Shown: positions 1 through 11,392 of the stretch, piece by piece
How positions within the stretch are numbered: position 1 is the first letter of the stretch
Layout: the number at the start of each line of letters is the position of its first letter
Assembly: GCA_023678885.1 (NCBI GenBank)
Contig: CM043013.1
Coordinates: 14,044,791 to 14,108,790, forward strand
Direction of reading: 5' to 3'
DNA length: 64,000 bases
Source: Pogostemon cablin
Taxonomy: Eukaryota; Streptophyta; Magnoliopsida; Lamiales; Lamiaceae
Translations under genes and position numbers: made by a program
The notes under the pieces: generated by a model
Databases searched by the model: none
Told to the model about the DNA's origin: nothing
What the model saw: only the letters and a program-made list of their open reading frames with translations

Positions 1-175
1 ATTGAATAAAAAGATATACACATATGAATGCTATTTTTTTAATGAAAAACTTAGTGTGAAAAAAATATACAATTATTAAGAAAAACACGTATGCAAAATA
101 GAATAACATGTATACAAAATAGAATAAAAAGTTATACATATATGGGTGCACCTTGCACTCGGGTGCACCTAATAT
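1..175 (-). mobile_element. GTGCACC-type MITE, cut by the window start
   Basis: This is the reverse complement of the left part of the element at 6637-6990. It ends with GGGTGCACC then TTGCACTC then GGGTGCACCT, preceded by AT-rich sequence with repeated 'tatacaaaatagaataa' words. Its other end lies outside the window. It has no coding potential. The superfamily is unknown. Confidence 0.55.
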
Positions 176-186
176 CAATTCATTAA

Positions 187-1160
187 AGAAAGATAATGTA
201 TATTATAATGTATATTTCATTTTTAACTGAATAACATATGAATAAAATAAAATATAAAATATTATGTAATATAATAAATTATAAATATTAAAAGAATATT
301 TATGGAGACGATCATAATGAAAATAAAATTGACATAAAAATTTAAAAAAATTACAAAATTTTGAAAATAGTTTTCATACATTAATTCTAAAGATTAAATT
401 AAAAGAATATTTATAGAGACGATCATAATAAAAATAAAATTGAATGAAAAATAACAATAAAATACAAAAATTCAAATAAGAATAAAATATAAAATTTCGA
501 AAATAGATTCCATATATTATTAGTATGATTAAATTTTATGATTAAAATCAAAAGCATTAAGTGAACGATCAAAATTAAATATTGATTTATTTCTAAATAA
601 AGTAAAATTAAAAAAATTAAAAAAAAAGGTAGAAATTTAGGTTTGCTTTTATATATGTATACATAGATAGATATAAATGTATTTTTTTAACATAACATAA
701 TTTTATATTTATCAATTAAATTTTATTGTTTATACGTTTATTTTTTATAACATAAATTTTGATTCGGTATTTAAGATAAATAGATTTACATTAACTTTCT
801 ATTATTAATTATATTAATTTTTTTATTTTAATTTATATCTATTTATTTTTTTAAAAATAGATATAATTTCTCTGTAAAACTGAATTATTGTTTTTCAAGA
901 AAGATATAGTATATTATAATTCATATTTTATTTTTAATTAAATATATGGATAAAATAAAAAATAAAATATTAGTATTTAATATAATAAATTATAAACATT
1001 AAAATAATATTTATGGAGACGATCCTAATGAAAATAAAATTGAAAGAAAGATTAAAATAAATCACAAAATTTCAAAAATAAATTTCACACATTAATCCTA
1101 GAGATTTTATTAAAAGAATATTTATATAGACGATCCTAATGGAAATATAATTGCTTTGAA
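187..1160. repeat. AT-rich duplicated block with a repeated 'GGAGACGATC' word
   Basis: The stretch from about 187 to 510 is repeated in diverged form from about 898 to 1160, a spacing near 711 bp. Each block contains an 'aatatttatggagacgatc' word; it occurs near 296, 406, 1006 and 1116. The segment 533-645 matches a third sequence at 3320-3540. This is diverged non-coding duplication; no gene is seen. Confidence 0.6.
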
Positions 1161-1379
1161 TCTTTGATTCTAAAATATCTGAAATTAATTATAGATTGTC
1201 CAAATTCATCACTCCAAACACGGATGAATTTTTTAATGATTAAAGCGGCAAATAAGATCAACTAAAATTAAGAACATTAAAGTTAAAAAAATTTAAAATA
1301 GATTTTATAAAATAAAAAAAACAATAAAAATGAAGAAAAATCATAAATCATTAGATTAGATAAACGAAAATAAAATAAT

Positions 1380-2110
1380 GATACCTCAAATGAGAATGAT
1401 TGAATTTGAAAATAAGATCAAATAAATATATAAAAGATAAAATAAATTAAAGTATAAAAATAGAGTTTGTACTAAATTCAATATCGCAAATAAGAACAAA
1501 TTCATCACTCCAAACATTGATAACTTTTTTTAATGATTGAAGTTGCAAATAAGATCAAATAAAAATAAAATCAATAAGATTAAAAAAAATTATAAAACAG
1601 GGTTTATAAAATATGAAGAATACAAAAAAAATGAAGAAAAAAACATGTAAATCATAAGATAAACGAAAAATAAAAAAATAAAAATGATACCTCAAATGGA
1701 ATAATTGAACCTAAACATAAGATCAAATAAAAGTATAAAAGATAAAAATAAATTAAAGTATATAAATAAGGTTTATAGAATTATAAAGTAAATACAAAAA
1801 TCGTAGAGAAACGAAAATAAGATAACAAAAATTAAAAAAGAAGAATGATATTTAAAATGAGAATTATTGAACCTGCACATAAGATCAAATATGAGAATAA
1901 TTGAATATAAATTATAAAAGGTAAAATAAATCAAAGCATATAAATAGGGTTTATAGAATTATAAATAAAATAAAAAAATCGAAGAGAAAAAAGATAACAT
2001 AAAATAAAAAAAAAGTATGATACATCATAGAATAATTGAACCTACACATTAAATCAAATCAAATAAAAGTATAAAAGATAAAACAAATTAAAGTAGATTA
2101 GAAATAGTAT
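1380..2110. repeat. Irregular AT-rich tandem array, four copies
   Basis: Four diverged units begin near 1380, 1687, 1848 and 2020 with 'gatacctcaaatg' or a variant. Each continues with 'aagatcaaataaa' and 'aaagtataaa', followed in most by 'tttatagaatt'. Spacing is uneven (about 160-310 bp), so units have gained or lost sequence. Nothing is recognised from 2111 to 2520. Confidence 0.55.
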
Positions 2111-2521
2111 GAAAGTGAAATAGAGAAGTAAAAGAAGAAGCATCAAAAAGAAAAAAAATAAAGTAATGATTTGATTAGGTAAAGAAAAGGTTTATATAGA
2201 ATTATTTGAAAGAATGAACGATTGTGATGGAAAACAATCAACGACATAGGAAAAAGGTAGAAAATTACCAAAGATAGCATTAAAAGATTTAATATTATTA
2301 AAATTAGTATATTGAATGACAATTATTATAATATATGTCAATAATATTTTTCATATTTATCAAATTTATACTATTAATTAAACAATAAATAAATAATTTA
2401 TTATTAGTATAAATAGGATCCATAATTGAGATCAAAAGTATAAAATGGAAGGTACAAGATTAAAATTGAATGAAAGCTGAAAAGATGGAGAAAAATTGAA
2501 GATAAAAATAGAAATTAAATT

Positions 2522-2523
<2 letters not shown>

Positions 2524-2575
<52 letters not shown>
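2524..2575. repeat. (AT)n microsatellite
   Basis: An uninterrupted AT dinucleotide run directly abutting the MITE at 2576. It resumes on the other side at 3142, so the MITE appears to have inserted into one microsatellite. Confidence 0.95.
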
Positions 2576-2578
<3 letters not shown>

Positions 2579-3135
2579 AGGATTACTACTAGGTACACAA
2601 AAAACCCTAAATTACTATGAGATACAAACATACAAAAGTATTACTACTAGGTACAAAAATATATAGTGATATTCCAATATTACCCCTATTAATGTGCTGC
2701 ACATAAATATTGTGTGCAGCAAAAAAATGTGGTGGTCCGGCGGCGGCGGTCCGGCAGCTTTTCCGGCGGCGGCAGTTTTTCCGGCTACCAATTTTTTTTT
2801 TCTTTTTTTTTTTGGACGAACAGTTTTTCCGGCGACCGGCTGCCGGAGCTCCGGCGGCGGCGGTGCGGCAGCTTTCCGGCGACCAGTTTTTTTTTGTTTT
2901 TTTTTTTCCTGACGAACAGATTTTCCGGCTACCGGCCGCCGGAGCTCCGCCGGCGGCAGCGGCGGCGGCGGCGGTGGTCCGGTGGTGGGTGGAGGTTGGG
3001 GTTAGTGTTTTAAAGGTATATGGGTTTAGGGGTATATTTGGTATTTTACTTTAATATTTTGTATTAAATAATAATTATTTTAAATCAATGTATCTAGTAG
3101 TAATTAGGGGTACAAAGTGTGTACCTATCAGTAAT

Positions 3136-3141
<6 letters not shown>
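2576..3141. mobile_element. MITE family A, copy 1, with GC-rich expanded core
   Basis: The ends are imperfect inverted repeats: the left end has ATTACTACTAGGTACACA, and the reverse complement of the right end has ATTACTGATAGGTACACA. Similarity runs inward for roughly 100 bp, including a second inner 'ATTACTACTAG' on both sides. Copy 2 is at 32791-33164, where an 8-bp target duplication is clear. This copy sits inside an AT microsatellite, so its duplication (ATATATAT-like) cannot be proven. The core holds CGG-rich and poly-T sequence absent from most of copy 2. The 8-bp duplication suggests hAT ancestry, but the superfamily is inferred. Confidence 0.75.
2741..2947. repeat. CCGGCGGCGG / poly-T tandem duplication inside MITE copy 1
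   Basis: Two units (about 2741-2852 and 2853-2947) each run from GGCGGCGGCGGT through GCAGCTTTTCCGGCG, a long T run, GACGAACAG, then CCGGCTGCCGGAGCTCC or a close variant. The first unit carries an extra 'cggcagtttttccggct' stretch. All three forward frames are open here only because CGG/T-rich DNA lacks stops, so no gene is called. Confidence 0.8.
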
Positions 3142-3189
<48 letters not shown>

Positions 3190-3200
3190 ATATGTATATA
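3142..3200. repeat. (AT)n microsatellite, right part
   Basis: An AT run turning into a TATATG-containing run. It is probably the continuation of the run at 2524-2575, split by the MITE. Confidence 0.9.
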
Positions 3201-3319
3201 AATTAAGTATATATTGATTAAAAATTAGTCAAATATGTCAAAAATATCTCCCATATTTACCAAATTTATATTGTAAAATAAAAAAGTAAAATTTAAATAA
3301 TAAAATTTATTATTAGTAT

Positions 3320-3540
3320 AATTCATTTTTATGATTGGAATCAAAAGCATTAATTAATGGTTAAGATTAAAATTGAATATTTCTATATAGAGTAAAATTT
3401 AAAAAAGAAATGAAAACAAAAGCCTAATTCATTTTTATAATTGAAATCAAAAGTATTAATTAACGGTCAAGATTAAAATTGAATTATTTCTAAATAGAGT
3501 AAAATTAAAAAAAAATTGAAAACAAAAGTAAAATTTTAGG
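3320..3540. repeat. Two-copy tandem repeat, about 106 bp period
   Basis: Units starting at 3320 and 3426 both begin 'aattcatttttat' and share 'attaattaa' and 'agattaaaattgaat'. A third diverged copy ending in the same 'ttaggtttgctttta' lies at 533-645. Non-coding. The stretch 3541-3920 holds nothing recognisable. Confidence 0.6.
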
Positions 3541-3922
3541 TTTGCTTTTATACGTGTAGATTTCGTGAATTATATATGTATATACCAATAAATATTGAAT
3601 ATATGCCCAAATACTTCTAAATATTTGTAACGCATACATAATTTTTGGAACACACATTAAATTTTAAGTGTTCATTTAATTTAATTTTTTTTTAATTTTT
3701 AATATAATTTTTTTTCGATGATTTAGAAATAATTTAAATTATAAATTAAAAAAAAGAGTAGCACAAACATAAGAATTTTTAAAAACTAAAATTAATAACT
3801 ATAAATATAGATAAAATACTATTTTCAATAAAGTAATTATAATTAAAGTAATAAGTGGGTCATTCATACCTGCAACCTGAGTTGACCTAAGTCATGTGTG
3901 AACCTAGGTTAGCTAAAAATTC

Positions 3923-4195
3923 GCCCTCAGGGCATAGCTCAAGTGGTAGAGGGAGGATGAAAAGACCTTCCAACTGAAATTGGTTGCTACAGGGTGGGGG
4001 TTCGAATCCTGCATTTGACGTGGATTTGGCCCCTTGAAGCACAAGTTTAACAGTGAGCTCTCTCTATAAGCCACTTGAGGCACATCTTGAGATTTACTTC
4101 CTTTACCAATTCCTAGGGCAGGGACGGTGGGAGCCCCTAATGGTTTTATAATATTCATAATTAATACAATGAGTATAACCCCTACCACTTAAATC
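3923..4195 (+). mobile_element. tRNA-derived SINE
   Basis: An internal RNA polymerase III promoter is visible: an A-box-like TAGCTCAAGTGGTAGAG at about 3935-3951 and a perfect B box GGTTCGAATCC at 3999-4009, about 64 bases later. The head is tRNA-like but does not fold into a full tRNA with a paired acceptor stem, and a unique body of about 185 bp follows. That is SINE architecture rather than a tRNA gene. No clear target-site duplication or tail was found, so the 3' end is approximate. A minus-strand open frame overlapping this stretch is not considered real. Confidence 0.7.
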
Positions 4196-4269
4196 CATCA
4201 TACACACTCATTTGAATAAGGACGAATAAAAAAAATATGAGTAACGGGTTAAAATTTATATTTTTTATT

Positions 4270-4456
4270 TTTGTTTTTTCCTATATTAAACTTCACCGTA
4301 AAAATATATTTTAATTACAAATTTATCATTTTTATTTAACATACATAATAAATTTTATAATTTATTTATTATTAAAAAATTACATTACTAATTAATTTTT
4401 TTTTCTTAAACTCATTGTTTATAATAACGTATAGCTTTATTTTGAAACGGGGGAGT
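4270..4456. repeat. Degenerate MITE-like repeat, shared with 27315-27552
   Basis: Both copies contain 'acaatttatcat', 'aacatacat' and 'tttctcttaaact' words and end in a Stowaway-like 'gagacggggagta' or 'gaaacgggggagta'. Only the right terminus is readable, so the class is tentative. Confidence 0.4.
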
Positions 4457-6208
4457 ACATTTTTGGAGAAGGCATTTGCATCGGTTTACGATATAATAGT
4501 ATGTGGTTAGATAATAACAAATAGTAATTTACCGACATTTTTGTTTTTACCCATTTTTTCCTCTTTGTTCTTTTCATTGTTGGTATGATTAAAAGAAAAG
4601 GAAAAAGTAGGAAATTAATAGGAAATGAAGTAGGGTACTATTATGTGGGTCTTTGATGGTCACCTATGAGATTCCACTTGTTTGCATGGATAGCCCTTTT
4701 TCAACAAACTTCCCACGAACCTTTGAGAGCCGCAAATTCTGAATATGGGGTTACTATTATTAATGCAATAATTCCCCCATATTTTAAAGACCTACGCATT
4801 ACCCAATATCGTTTGCCACGGATCTTCTATACTATTTTCATATATTATCTCATATCCCACGCATTATATAATTGATTCATAAAAGATGAAAGAAATTCAA
4901 CAATTTCTCTTGGGTTTTAGCTAATTTTCCTTTTTAAATATAATTTTCTCATCTGTCATACGCTTCATACATCCAAAGTAGAATACATGAGATTATAAAA
5001 ATAGCATAGAGAATGGGAACTATATTTTGCTCCCTCGATATTGATACACAATTCATAGATGCATCATGCATACACGTAATGTGTGAGAGAGAGAATCTGG
5101 TGGTTGATTGATCAATTCGTTATGAAGTCTATGTCGTCTATGAAAATTAATAAAAGTACTTGAGTATAGGGCTCAAGATTGTAATATTGCATTCAAGATC
5201 ACACTCAAAATTATTATATCGCATTAATGTCCATTTTATTCCGTCACTTTCACTAAACCACAGTATTCAACTTTTATATATACATATCTCTCACAAAAAC
5301 AAAAACTTTTATACTCGATTCTTTTGTTTGTAAGGTAATCATTTGTATTAACAAATATTATTATTTTTATATATAATTGGTAGTTATACTAATGAATTGT
5401 ATGGATTCTTTTATTAAAAAGAGAAAATAAATATCTTTAAAGTGGACAATTAAAATGATAAAATGATACCTTATCAGCGAACGTAGAAAGTATATACATA
5501 TATGTATAGATGCAATATATTCTCTCAATATCATGTATGTAAGAGTTCCATTTGTTTTTCACACATAAATTACAGAGTATTATTATTTATTATATAATCG
5601 ATATTTGTATTAATAAGGTGTGAGTCCTATATTTTGTTGTATTAGTAATATGTATTAGTCTTATATGTATAAAAAGAAAAATTAGATCTTTTAAGGCAAA
5701 TGTCTGTTTTAAAAGAAAATTGATAACATTTTTAATAAAAAAATATAACTAATTACGAAAGCGTAAATTAATCTCACTGTGGACAGTTTCACACAAGTGC
5801 CCCTTTATTATTCATAAATGTATTATGTGTTTCTTAATTAATGTATTACTTTTTTATATTCAGTTTTTTAATAAAAATAAAAACCAACAAAAAAATTAGC
5901 TAAAAATCGTTAACAAACCGTATAGATTTTTATTTATTAAGGTACAATTTTTTATTAATAAATGTATATATTTTGAAATCACGTGCATTAATTTAAATTC
6001 GTGCATCCAAATATACCAAGAGAATTTATCATTTCTAACTTTTCTGTTTTAAGGCCACATTTAGACTTTGTTATATTCTATGTTTAATTGTTACATATCT
6101 TCAATTCCTTCATAATTTAAATATTTCAGTCCATATATATATGGACGTGTGATATTTTTTATCCTACATTTTTGGTTGAGGATTTATCCTAAATCTTTTA
6201 AGGTATAT
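4457..6208. other. AT-rich intergenic stretch, nothing recognised
   Basis: No conserved coding or RNA signal is seen on either strand. Open frames here are short and AT-biased. Around 5690-5760 there are 'gataacatttttaataaa' words that also recur near 29270-29480 and 63340-63460. Confidence 0.5.
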
Positions 6209-6400
6209 TTAGGGGTGGTCGGTATGATATACCGAAGATTTTGAGCTATACTGTATATCATAACTAAAATATTGGTATTTGAAATTCATATCTTTATCAT
6301 ACCAAAAGTTTCAGTATGCCAAAGTTCGGTATACCGAAAATTTGGTATAGAAAAATAGTATACCTTTTGCTTATCGATATTTAGGTATACATTACGGTAA
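6209..6400. repeat. 'GGTATACCG' repeat, MITE-like remnant
   Basis: Begins TTAGGGGTGGTCGGTAT and contains several 'ggtataccgaaa' and 'ggtatac' words. The segment 26880-27066 is similar and ends in 'ccatccctagc', the reverse complement of a TAGGGRTGG terminus. The two therefore look like opposite ends of one hAT-like MITE family. Complete ends were not resolved. Confidence 0.5.
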
Positions 6401-6636
6401 ATAACATCTGTATTGGGTGTTCAATATGTCGTTTTGCATATACTTATTCAATGTATCATTTAAAAACATCATAAATTTACAGAAAACAACAATAAAATTC
6501 TAATAATCCACCATATACCACAGTAAAATTTATTAGAACAAAAATGTACATAATTCAACATTACAAACAATTTTAGAAACAAATACAATTCAAATTTAAT
6601 AACATTAATAAAATATATTTATTTAAAGAGTTGATA

Positions 6637-6990
6637 TTAGGTGCACCCAAGTGCAGGGGTGCACCCATATGTGTATAATTTTTTATTCTATTTTGTATAC
6701 ATATTATTCTATTTTGTATACGTGTTTCTTAATAATTGTATATTTTTTTTACACTAAATTTTTCATTAAAAAAACTAGCATCCAATGTGTATAACTTTTT
6801 ATTCAATATTGTATACATGTTTTTTAATAATTGTATATTTTTTACACTTAATTTTTTATTAAAAAAACTAACAATTAAATTGTATACATTTTTATTCATA
6901 ATTGTATATGTTTTTGTTTATATTTTTATACGTTTTTTAAAGTGGATGGGTGTACCTTATCTTAGGGTACATCCGGGTGCACAGTATAAC
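6637..6990 (+). mobile_element. GTGCACC-type MITE with internal tandem units
   Basis: The left end is TTAGGTGCACCC followed by GGGGTGCACCCATAT. The right end contains 'gggtgtacc' and 'ccgggtgcac', giving imperfect inverted termini. The interior has about three diverged units of roughly 100 bp, each with 'gtataactttttattc', 'tgtatac' and 'cttaataattgtatat'. The same family occurs inverted at 1-175. An open frame through it is an artefact of the T-rich repeat. From 6991 to 7277 nothing is recognised. Confidence 0.6.
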
Positions 6991-7282
6991 TAGCCTAATT
7001 TAAAAGTCTAATCAAAGTGCATGGGTGTATCTGAGAACTTATAAAACCTAAACCACTAAGTTCTTGGTTAATAAATAATACATACTCTTATATTAAAATT
7101 TTAAATAGTATAAATGTATCCTAAATTTATAACTATAAAAATCTTATATGTATTCCTGAACCGAATGTGTTCTAAAATTACCCTAAATTCAATAATTTGG
7201 TCAATATTCTCAAAGCATTAGAGGTTTTTTTAAAAGCTATATACATGTATATAATATATATTTAAATAAAGTAATTTAAAAT

Positions 7283-8179
7283 TGTTATGGGTTTATATCC
7301 CCCATGCGTAGTAGGCTCAAAAGCCCAATAACCTCTATTATACTTGAAGGAAAAGGCCCAATCCCCTAGCGCCCCAAACTGCGGACAGAACTGAAAGGAC
7401 AATCGAGATAGCCCAAGGGGGTGGCGGCAGCCCGAAGGCCCAGTCGAGGAAAGAACAAAGAGGAATCCACTAAACAGGCCGAAGCCAGAGAGCACCCTCA
7501 GTAAGAAACTTCAACGACATCATCCTCCTGCCCGAGAGTTCGGACAAGCGTCACAGCACTGAAAGTCAGCCTGTCCGAGGACAAAAGGGGGAACAAAAGC
7601 ATGATAGTGAAGAGCAAGTACCATCATGAAGGCTGACAAGTACCGCAGGCTAAAGGACAAGACTAACGGGAAGAAGAGATGTCTTGGGCAGCAATCCTAA
7701 CTAGAAGACAACAACTGACTGGTGAACCTTACTCTAATAACCAATGGGAAGCCAGCAAAGGACAAAGGCACTCTGTGGAACCCTGTAAAAGCAACCAACG
7801 ATGTTCAGACTTCTCCTGCAGCTGGTCGGCGTACCAGACAGCTTCATTAAAGGCGTCTTATCTCCATCCAAATGGCGCAAGGGTTATTGGCTTTGGTTTA
7901 AGGTTTTGAGACAATATAAATAGCCTCTCTCACAGGAGAGAGGCAAGTGATTAACACTTTGCTCTAGACATTACACTTGTAAAGGGAAGGTTTTAGGAGT
8001 GTTGTTCTAGGGGAGAGTAATAAAAATCGGTTGAGTTCTTTAGTGGAAATTGAGTTTTCCATTGGTTTTGATCCCGTTGTTTATAGTTTATTATGTTTGA
8101 TTATGTTCATTCTTGATTCCGTTACTAAATATCTTTATCTCCTAAGTGTTAATTAACGGGTCAAGAATAGCCATCAATA
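7283..8179 (+). repeat. 5' LTR of the Tat element
   Basis: Starts TGTTATGGG and ends TCAATA, where the 3' LTR has TCAACA. It contains a TATA box (about 7915-7922), a hairpin just downstream (7924-7943) and AATAAA at 8019-8024. The 3' LTR aligns along its whole length. Confidence 0.92.
7915..7943 (+). promoter_or_regulatory. LTR TATA box plus adjoining hairpin
   Basis: TATAAATAG is followed at once by CCTCTCTCACAGGAGAGAGG, an 8-bp perfect stem with a 4-base loop. The hairpin is identical in the 3' LTR, next to TATAAATAT near 26157. It lies where transcription would be expected to start, so it could sit at the 5' end of the element RNA. That role is inferred. Confidence 0.65.
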
Positions 8180-8181
8180 TT

Positions 8182-8200
8182 TGGCGCCATCTGTGGGAAC
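8182..8200 (+). other. Primer-binding site of the Tat element
   Basis: TGGCGCCATCTGTGGGAAC lies two bases after the LTR. TGGCGCC followed by a GGGA block is the usual form in plant gypsy elements, probably primed by tRNA-Asp; the exact tRNA is from memory. Confidence 0.75.
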
Positions 8201-8297
8201 GCTATGATTAGCCGCCCCCTGTTCTTTACCTTCTCGAATTCTTGATTTGATTCCGTGAAAAAAATCTTTGGGTTTTATTCTGTGTCTGAAAATCAAG

Positions 8298-10187
8298 ATG
8301 GGAGGTGAAGAGTTTACGGCCCATGGAAGGAAAGAGAGAGGGGAATCTTCCAGATCCCAGTGGAACATCACCAGAAGTAGAAATAATATCCAAGTTAGCA
8401 CGCCGATCATGGAGGTGCTCACTCCAGCGAGGTCTATTCTCGTCCCAAATTTAAGCGACCCTCTTAAGACAAAAGAGATGAACGAGAAAATTCAGAGGGT
8501 GATTGACGAGTACACCGCAAGAGCTATCCTGGTTCAACCGGCGAGGTTGAGCTTTAGCGGCCCTTGCGGAACAAGCCACAGCGATCTACGGGAAAACCTC
8601 AAAAGAAGGAAAGATGCCAGAAGGGAACATAGCAAAGGAGATGCCAGAAAAATTATTAATTTCATATGGAGGAGAAATGTTGAAGAAAGGGAGAGTGTGA
8701 ACGAGACTCCGGCAGAAGGTGGGCGTAGTGAATACCTTCAGTGCCCAGAAACGGGAGCTCAAAGGCAACCTCAACATGGAGGAAATCCAGAGAGAAAGAA
8801 CCCCCCACCCCCGGAGGTGCCAACGGGGAATGAAGCTCGAGCGCAACCACGACCCGGAAGGAATCAAGAGGCTGAGGACCGTCCATCGAGAGAGAGACCA
8901 AGAGGAGGGGCCGGCCGGAGACTCAGGAAATGCCGGCGGAGAATGAAGTCCCACGAAGGACCCCATCTGTCTCTCAAAGGAGGCATAACTGGTGCAGAAG
9001 GCCGAAGAATCAGAGATCTTGCTCTTCCTCGGTACCCTACTCACATGAGAGTCAGGATCCCTCATGGAAAGACCTACACACAATCGAGTTATCTTTACCT
9101 CGAACCAGAAGGAACGGGAAGCCCACCTCATGAAAAGAAATTAGACGAAGGGAAACCCAAGCCAAAGTGTGGTCAGAGAACGAAGAGGCATTTTCGAGTG
9201 CCCCAACCAGAGATCTACAGTTCCTGATAAACGAAGAAGTGAACAAATGCTTCGCAGACCTAGAAAGGAAGATGTCTGGGACAGGAGGGTCCTCAAATCC
9301 TCAGTAGCTCCTTCACCCTTTACGGTGGAAATCAGCAATGCTCCTCGGCAACAAGGAATCAAGTTCCCCTCTAGTTTGATCTTTGATTGTGATTACAGCC
9401 CATATTATCACATCAAAAAATCTGATGTGGATAAGAGCGCAAGGTGCAAACGAGATCACATTATGCCGGATGTTCCAGCTGACCCTTGGAAACAAGGCTC
9501 GCGCCTGGTTTAGGGCGGTCCCGGCAGCCTCCATCAAAGGCTGGGGAGAGCTGATGGAGGTATTCCTTATGCAATACTCGTACCTGGAGGCACCGAAGGA
9601 ACCAAAGCACAAATTGGCTAACATCCGCCAGGATTCAACAAAAAGCTTACGAGAGTTTCTGAAAAGGTTCAATGAGCAGAGGTCAATGTGGGAAGTCATG
9701 GGGGACGAAGCCTGCCTCATCATGGTGATGGGAGCACTTCTCCCAGAAACTAGTTTTTGGAAGGCAGTACAACTTAAGCTGCCCATATCCTACGCTGCCT
9801 TCATGGTCATGGCGAACGAATACATCCAAGCAGAAGATATCTCTAAAATGGCAAAGATTGCAAGCAACCAAAGCACCTCGGCAGAACCGAGCAAGAAGAG
9901 AGTCAGCGCAGGAGGAGTGAAGGAATATAAAACACCTGCCACTTTCAAACCATTCACGGAGGAACCGAGGTACAGCAGATGTACGAGGATCTAAAGTCGG
10001 GAACCAACTTGAATATTGCTGAGGTCTTCTACTACGTCAAGGACCAACAAGTCCTCCGGACACCGAGGCCAGTCCTACGAGCTTCAGAGCTTGCGAATAC
10101 CACCTGACACATGGTCATAATACCGACCAATGTCGGGATCTTATCACGGAGTTATGGAAGTTATTTAAGGAAGAGAAGTTAAGAGGA
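8298..10187 (+). pseudogene. gag of the Tat element, frameshifted
   Basis: The ATG at 8298 opens a frame (MGGEEFTAHGRKERGES) that runs to 9227 but loses coding sense after about 8580. A Tat capsid-like block resumes near 9315 (SPFTVEISNAPRQQGIKF). It continues in a different frame from 9383 to 9994, with the gag core around LGNKARAWFRAVPAASIKGW. The Tat-type zinc-binding motif CEYHLTHGHNTDQC is at 10092-10133, in yet another frame that runs into the protease region. The product would be the structural polyprotein that packages element RNA. At least two frameshifts separate the recognisable parts. Confidence 0.8.
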
Positions 10188-10997
10188 ATGTTGCAGGCCC
10201 CGAGGCCGAGGGTGTACAGGAGAGACGCTAATCTTCCCCTTCCCCCAGGTCAACAAAGGTCCCCGGGCAGAGGACAGAATGGAAGAGCGATACCCCTATC
10301 CCCTCCACCTCCAGGACGGTCGCCGGTGTTCGATAGGATCGGAGGACCAGCCCCGAGGGAAGATAGACCTGGAGAGATACACATGATGGAGCCAATAGAA
10401 GAAACCCCTTATATCGGAACCTCCCAAGCACTAACCACAACATCGAAAAGGAAGAGGAAGGCAGAACTGAGGGACTTAGACCAACAAATCCCTCAGGTGT
10501 GGTTGCTAACCTCGGCGATGAAGGGAATAATGGAGGCGGACATCATCTTTATAGAAGTGGATTTCTACGGGATAAGCATAACTCATTTCGACCCCTTAGT
10601 CATTTCGCCAATATTTTCGGGAGTCAAAGTCTATAGATATTTGGTAGACACCGGGGCGTATGCTAATATAATCTTTAAAGAGGTATTCGAAAATCTGGAA
10701 GAAGAGCGTCATCACAAAGTAAGACCCTGTGGTGATGAGATTAAAGGATTCGGCAATGCATTAACCAGGCTGACCATTGAGGTTGATTTATCAGTCTAAT
10801 TGGAGGGATTGGATGGGAAAACCCGAATACAGAAACAACTGACATTCAAGGTTGTAGACCAAGCCTCCACCTACAACTGTATAATAGGGCGCCCGTTGAT
10901 CCACACCTTCTCAAGTTTGTTACAGCTAATGGTAGGGTGGCAACAGTTATTGAAAATCAAAGAAGGGCAAGGGAATGCTCATTCGTGGAAAAGGTAG
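10188..10997 (+). pseudogene. Aspartic protease region of Tat pol
   Basis: The active-site motif LVDTGAYANI is encoded with its Asp-Thr-Gly at 10647-10655. A stop (TAA) at 10797-10799 interrupts the frame, which resumes directly. The downstream family landmark YNCIIGRPLIH appears in the second piece. The sequence before the protease is proline/arginine-rich linker. The protease would cut the gag-pol polyprotein. The stop and later decay make it non-functional as it stands. Confidence 0.82.
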
Positions 10998-11392
10998 AGG
11001 TTTGAGCTATCATGACATGAACTACGAGATGTTAAGCTTCGAGGATATCATGGAAGAAGGATAGGACCCTAAGGTGCAGACAGAAGCTGAAAAACCACTG
11101 GAAGGAGAGCAAGAAGAGTTAGAACCTGCGGTGATCCTGGTAATTGCTAAAGGAAAAGAAGCAGAGGAGCAAGGGGGTAATATGCTTGTGGCAACAACAG
11201 AAACGCATCTGGATCCGATTATTTAGGAATGGAAAGGAAAAAAACAGCGGCGAGGGTACCGAGACGAAAGCAGATAACACCGGCCATAGATCCGAGGATG
11301 AAATTAAGGGAAAGAGCCTCGGCGGCAGGAAAAATAAAAGTGGTACAGCTGTATCTGAAGGACGCTGATATCAAAGTCAAGATTGGGATAGA

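Noticed and set aside
2694..3054. Three overlapping forward open frames in the CGG/T-rich block
   Set aside because: Low-complexity DNA without stops inside a MITE; the products are Ala/Arg/Pro and poly-Phe strings with no domain.
3925..4010. Functional tRNA gene
   Set aside because: A and B boxes are present, but no paired acceptor stem or anticodon arm could be folded.
3913..4188. Minus-strand open frame across the SINE
   Set aside because: It is antisense to tRNA-like pol III sequence and has no protein similarity.
6736..6993. 85-residue Phe/Tyr/Ile-rich frame
   Set aside because: It follows the T-rich tandem units of a MITE, so it only looks like membrane protein.
8586..9131. Minus-strand frame of 181 codons opposite Tat gag
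   Set aside because: Shadow of the gag strand; no domain, and composition mirrors the sense frame.
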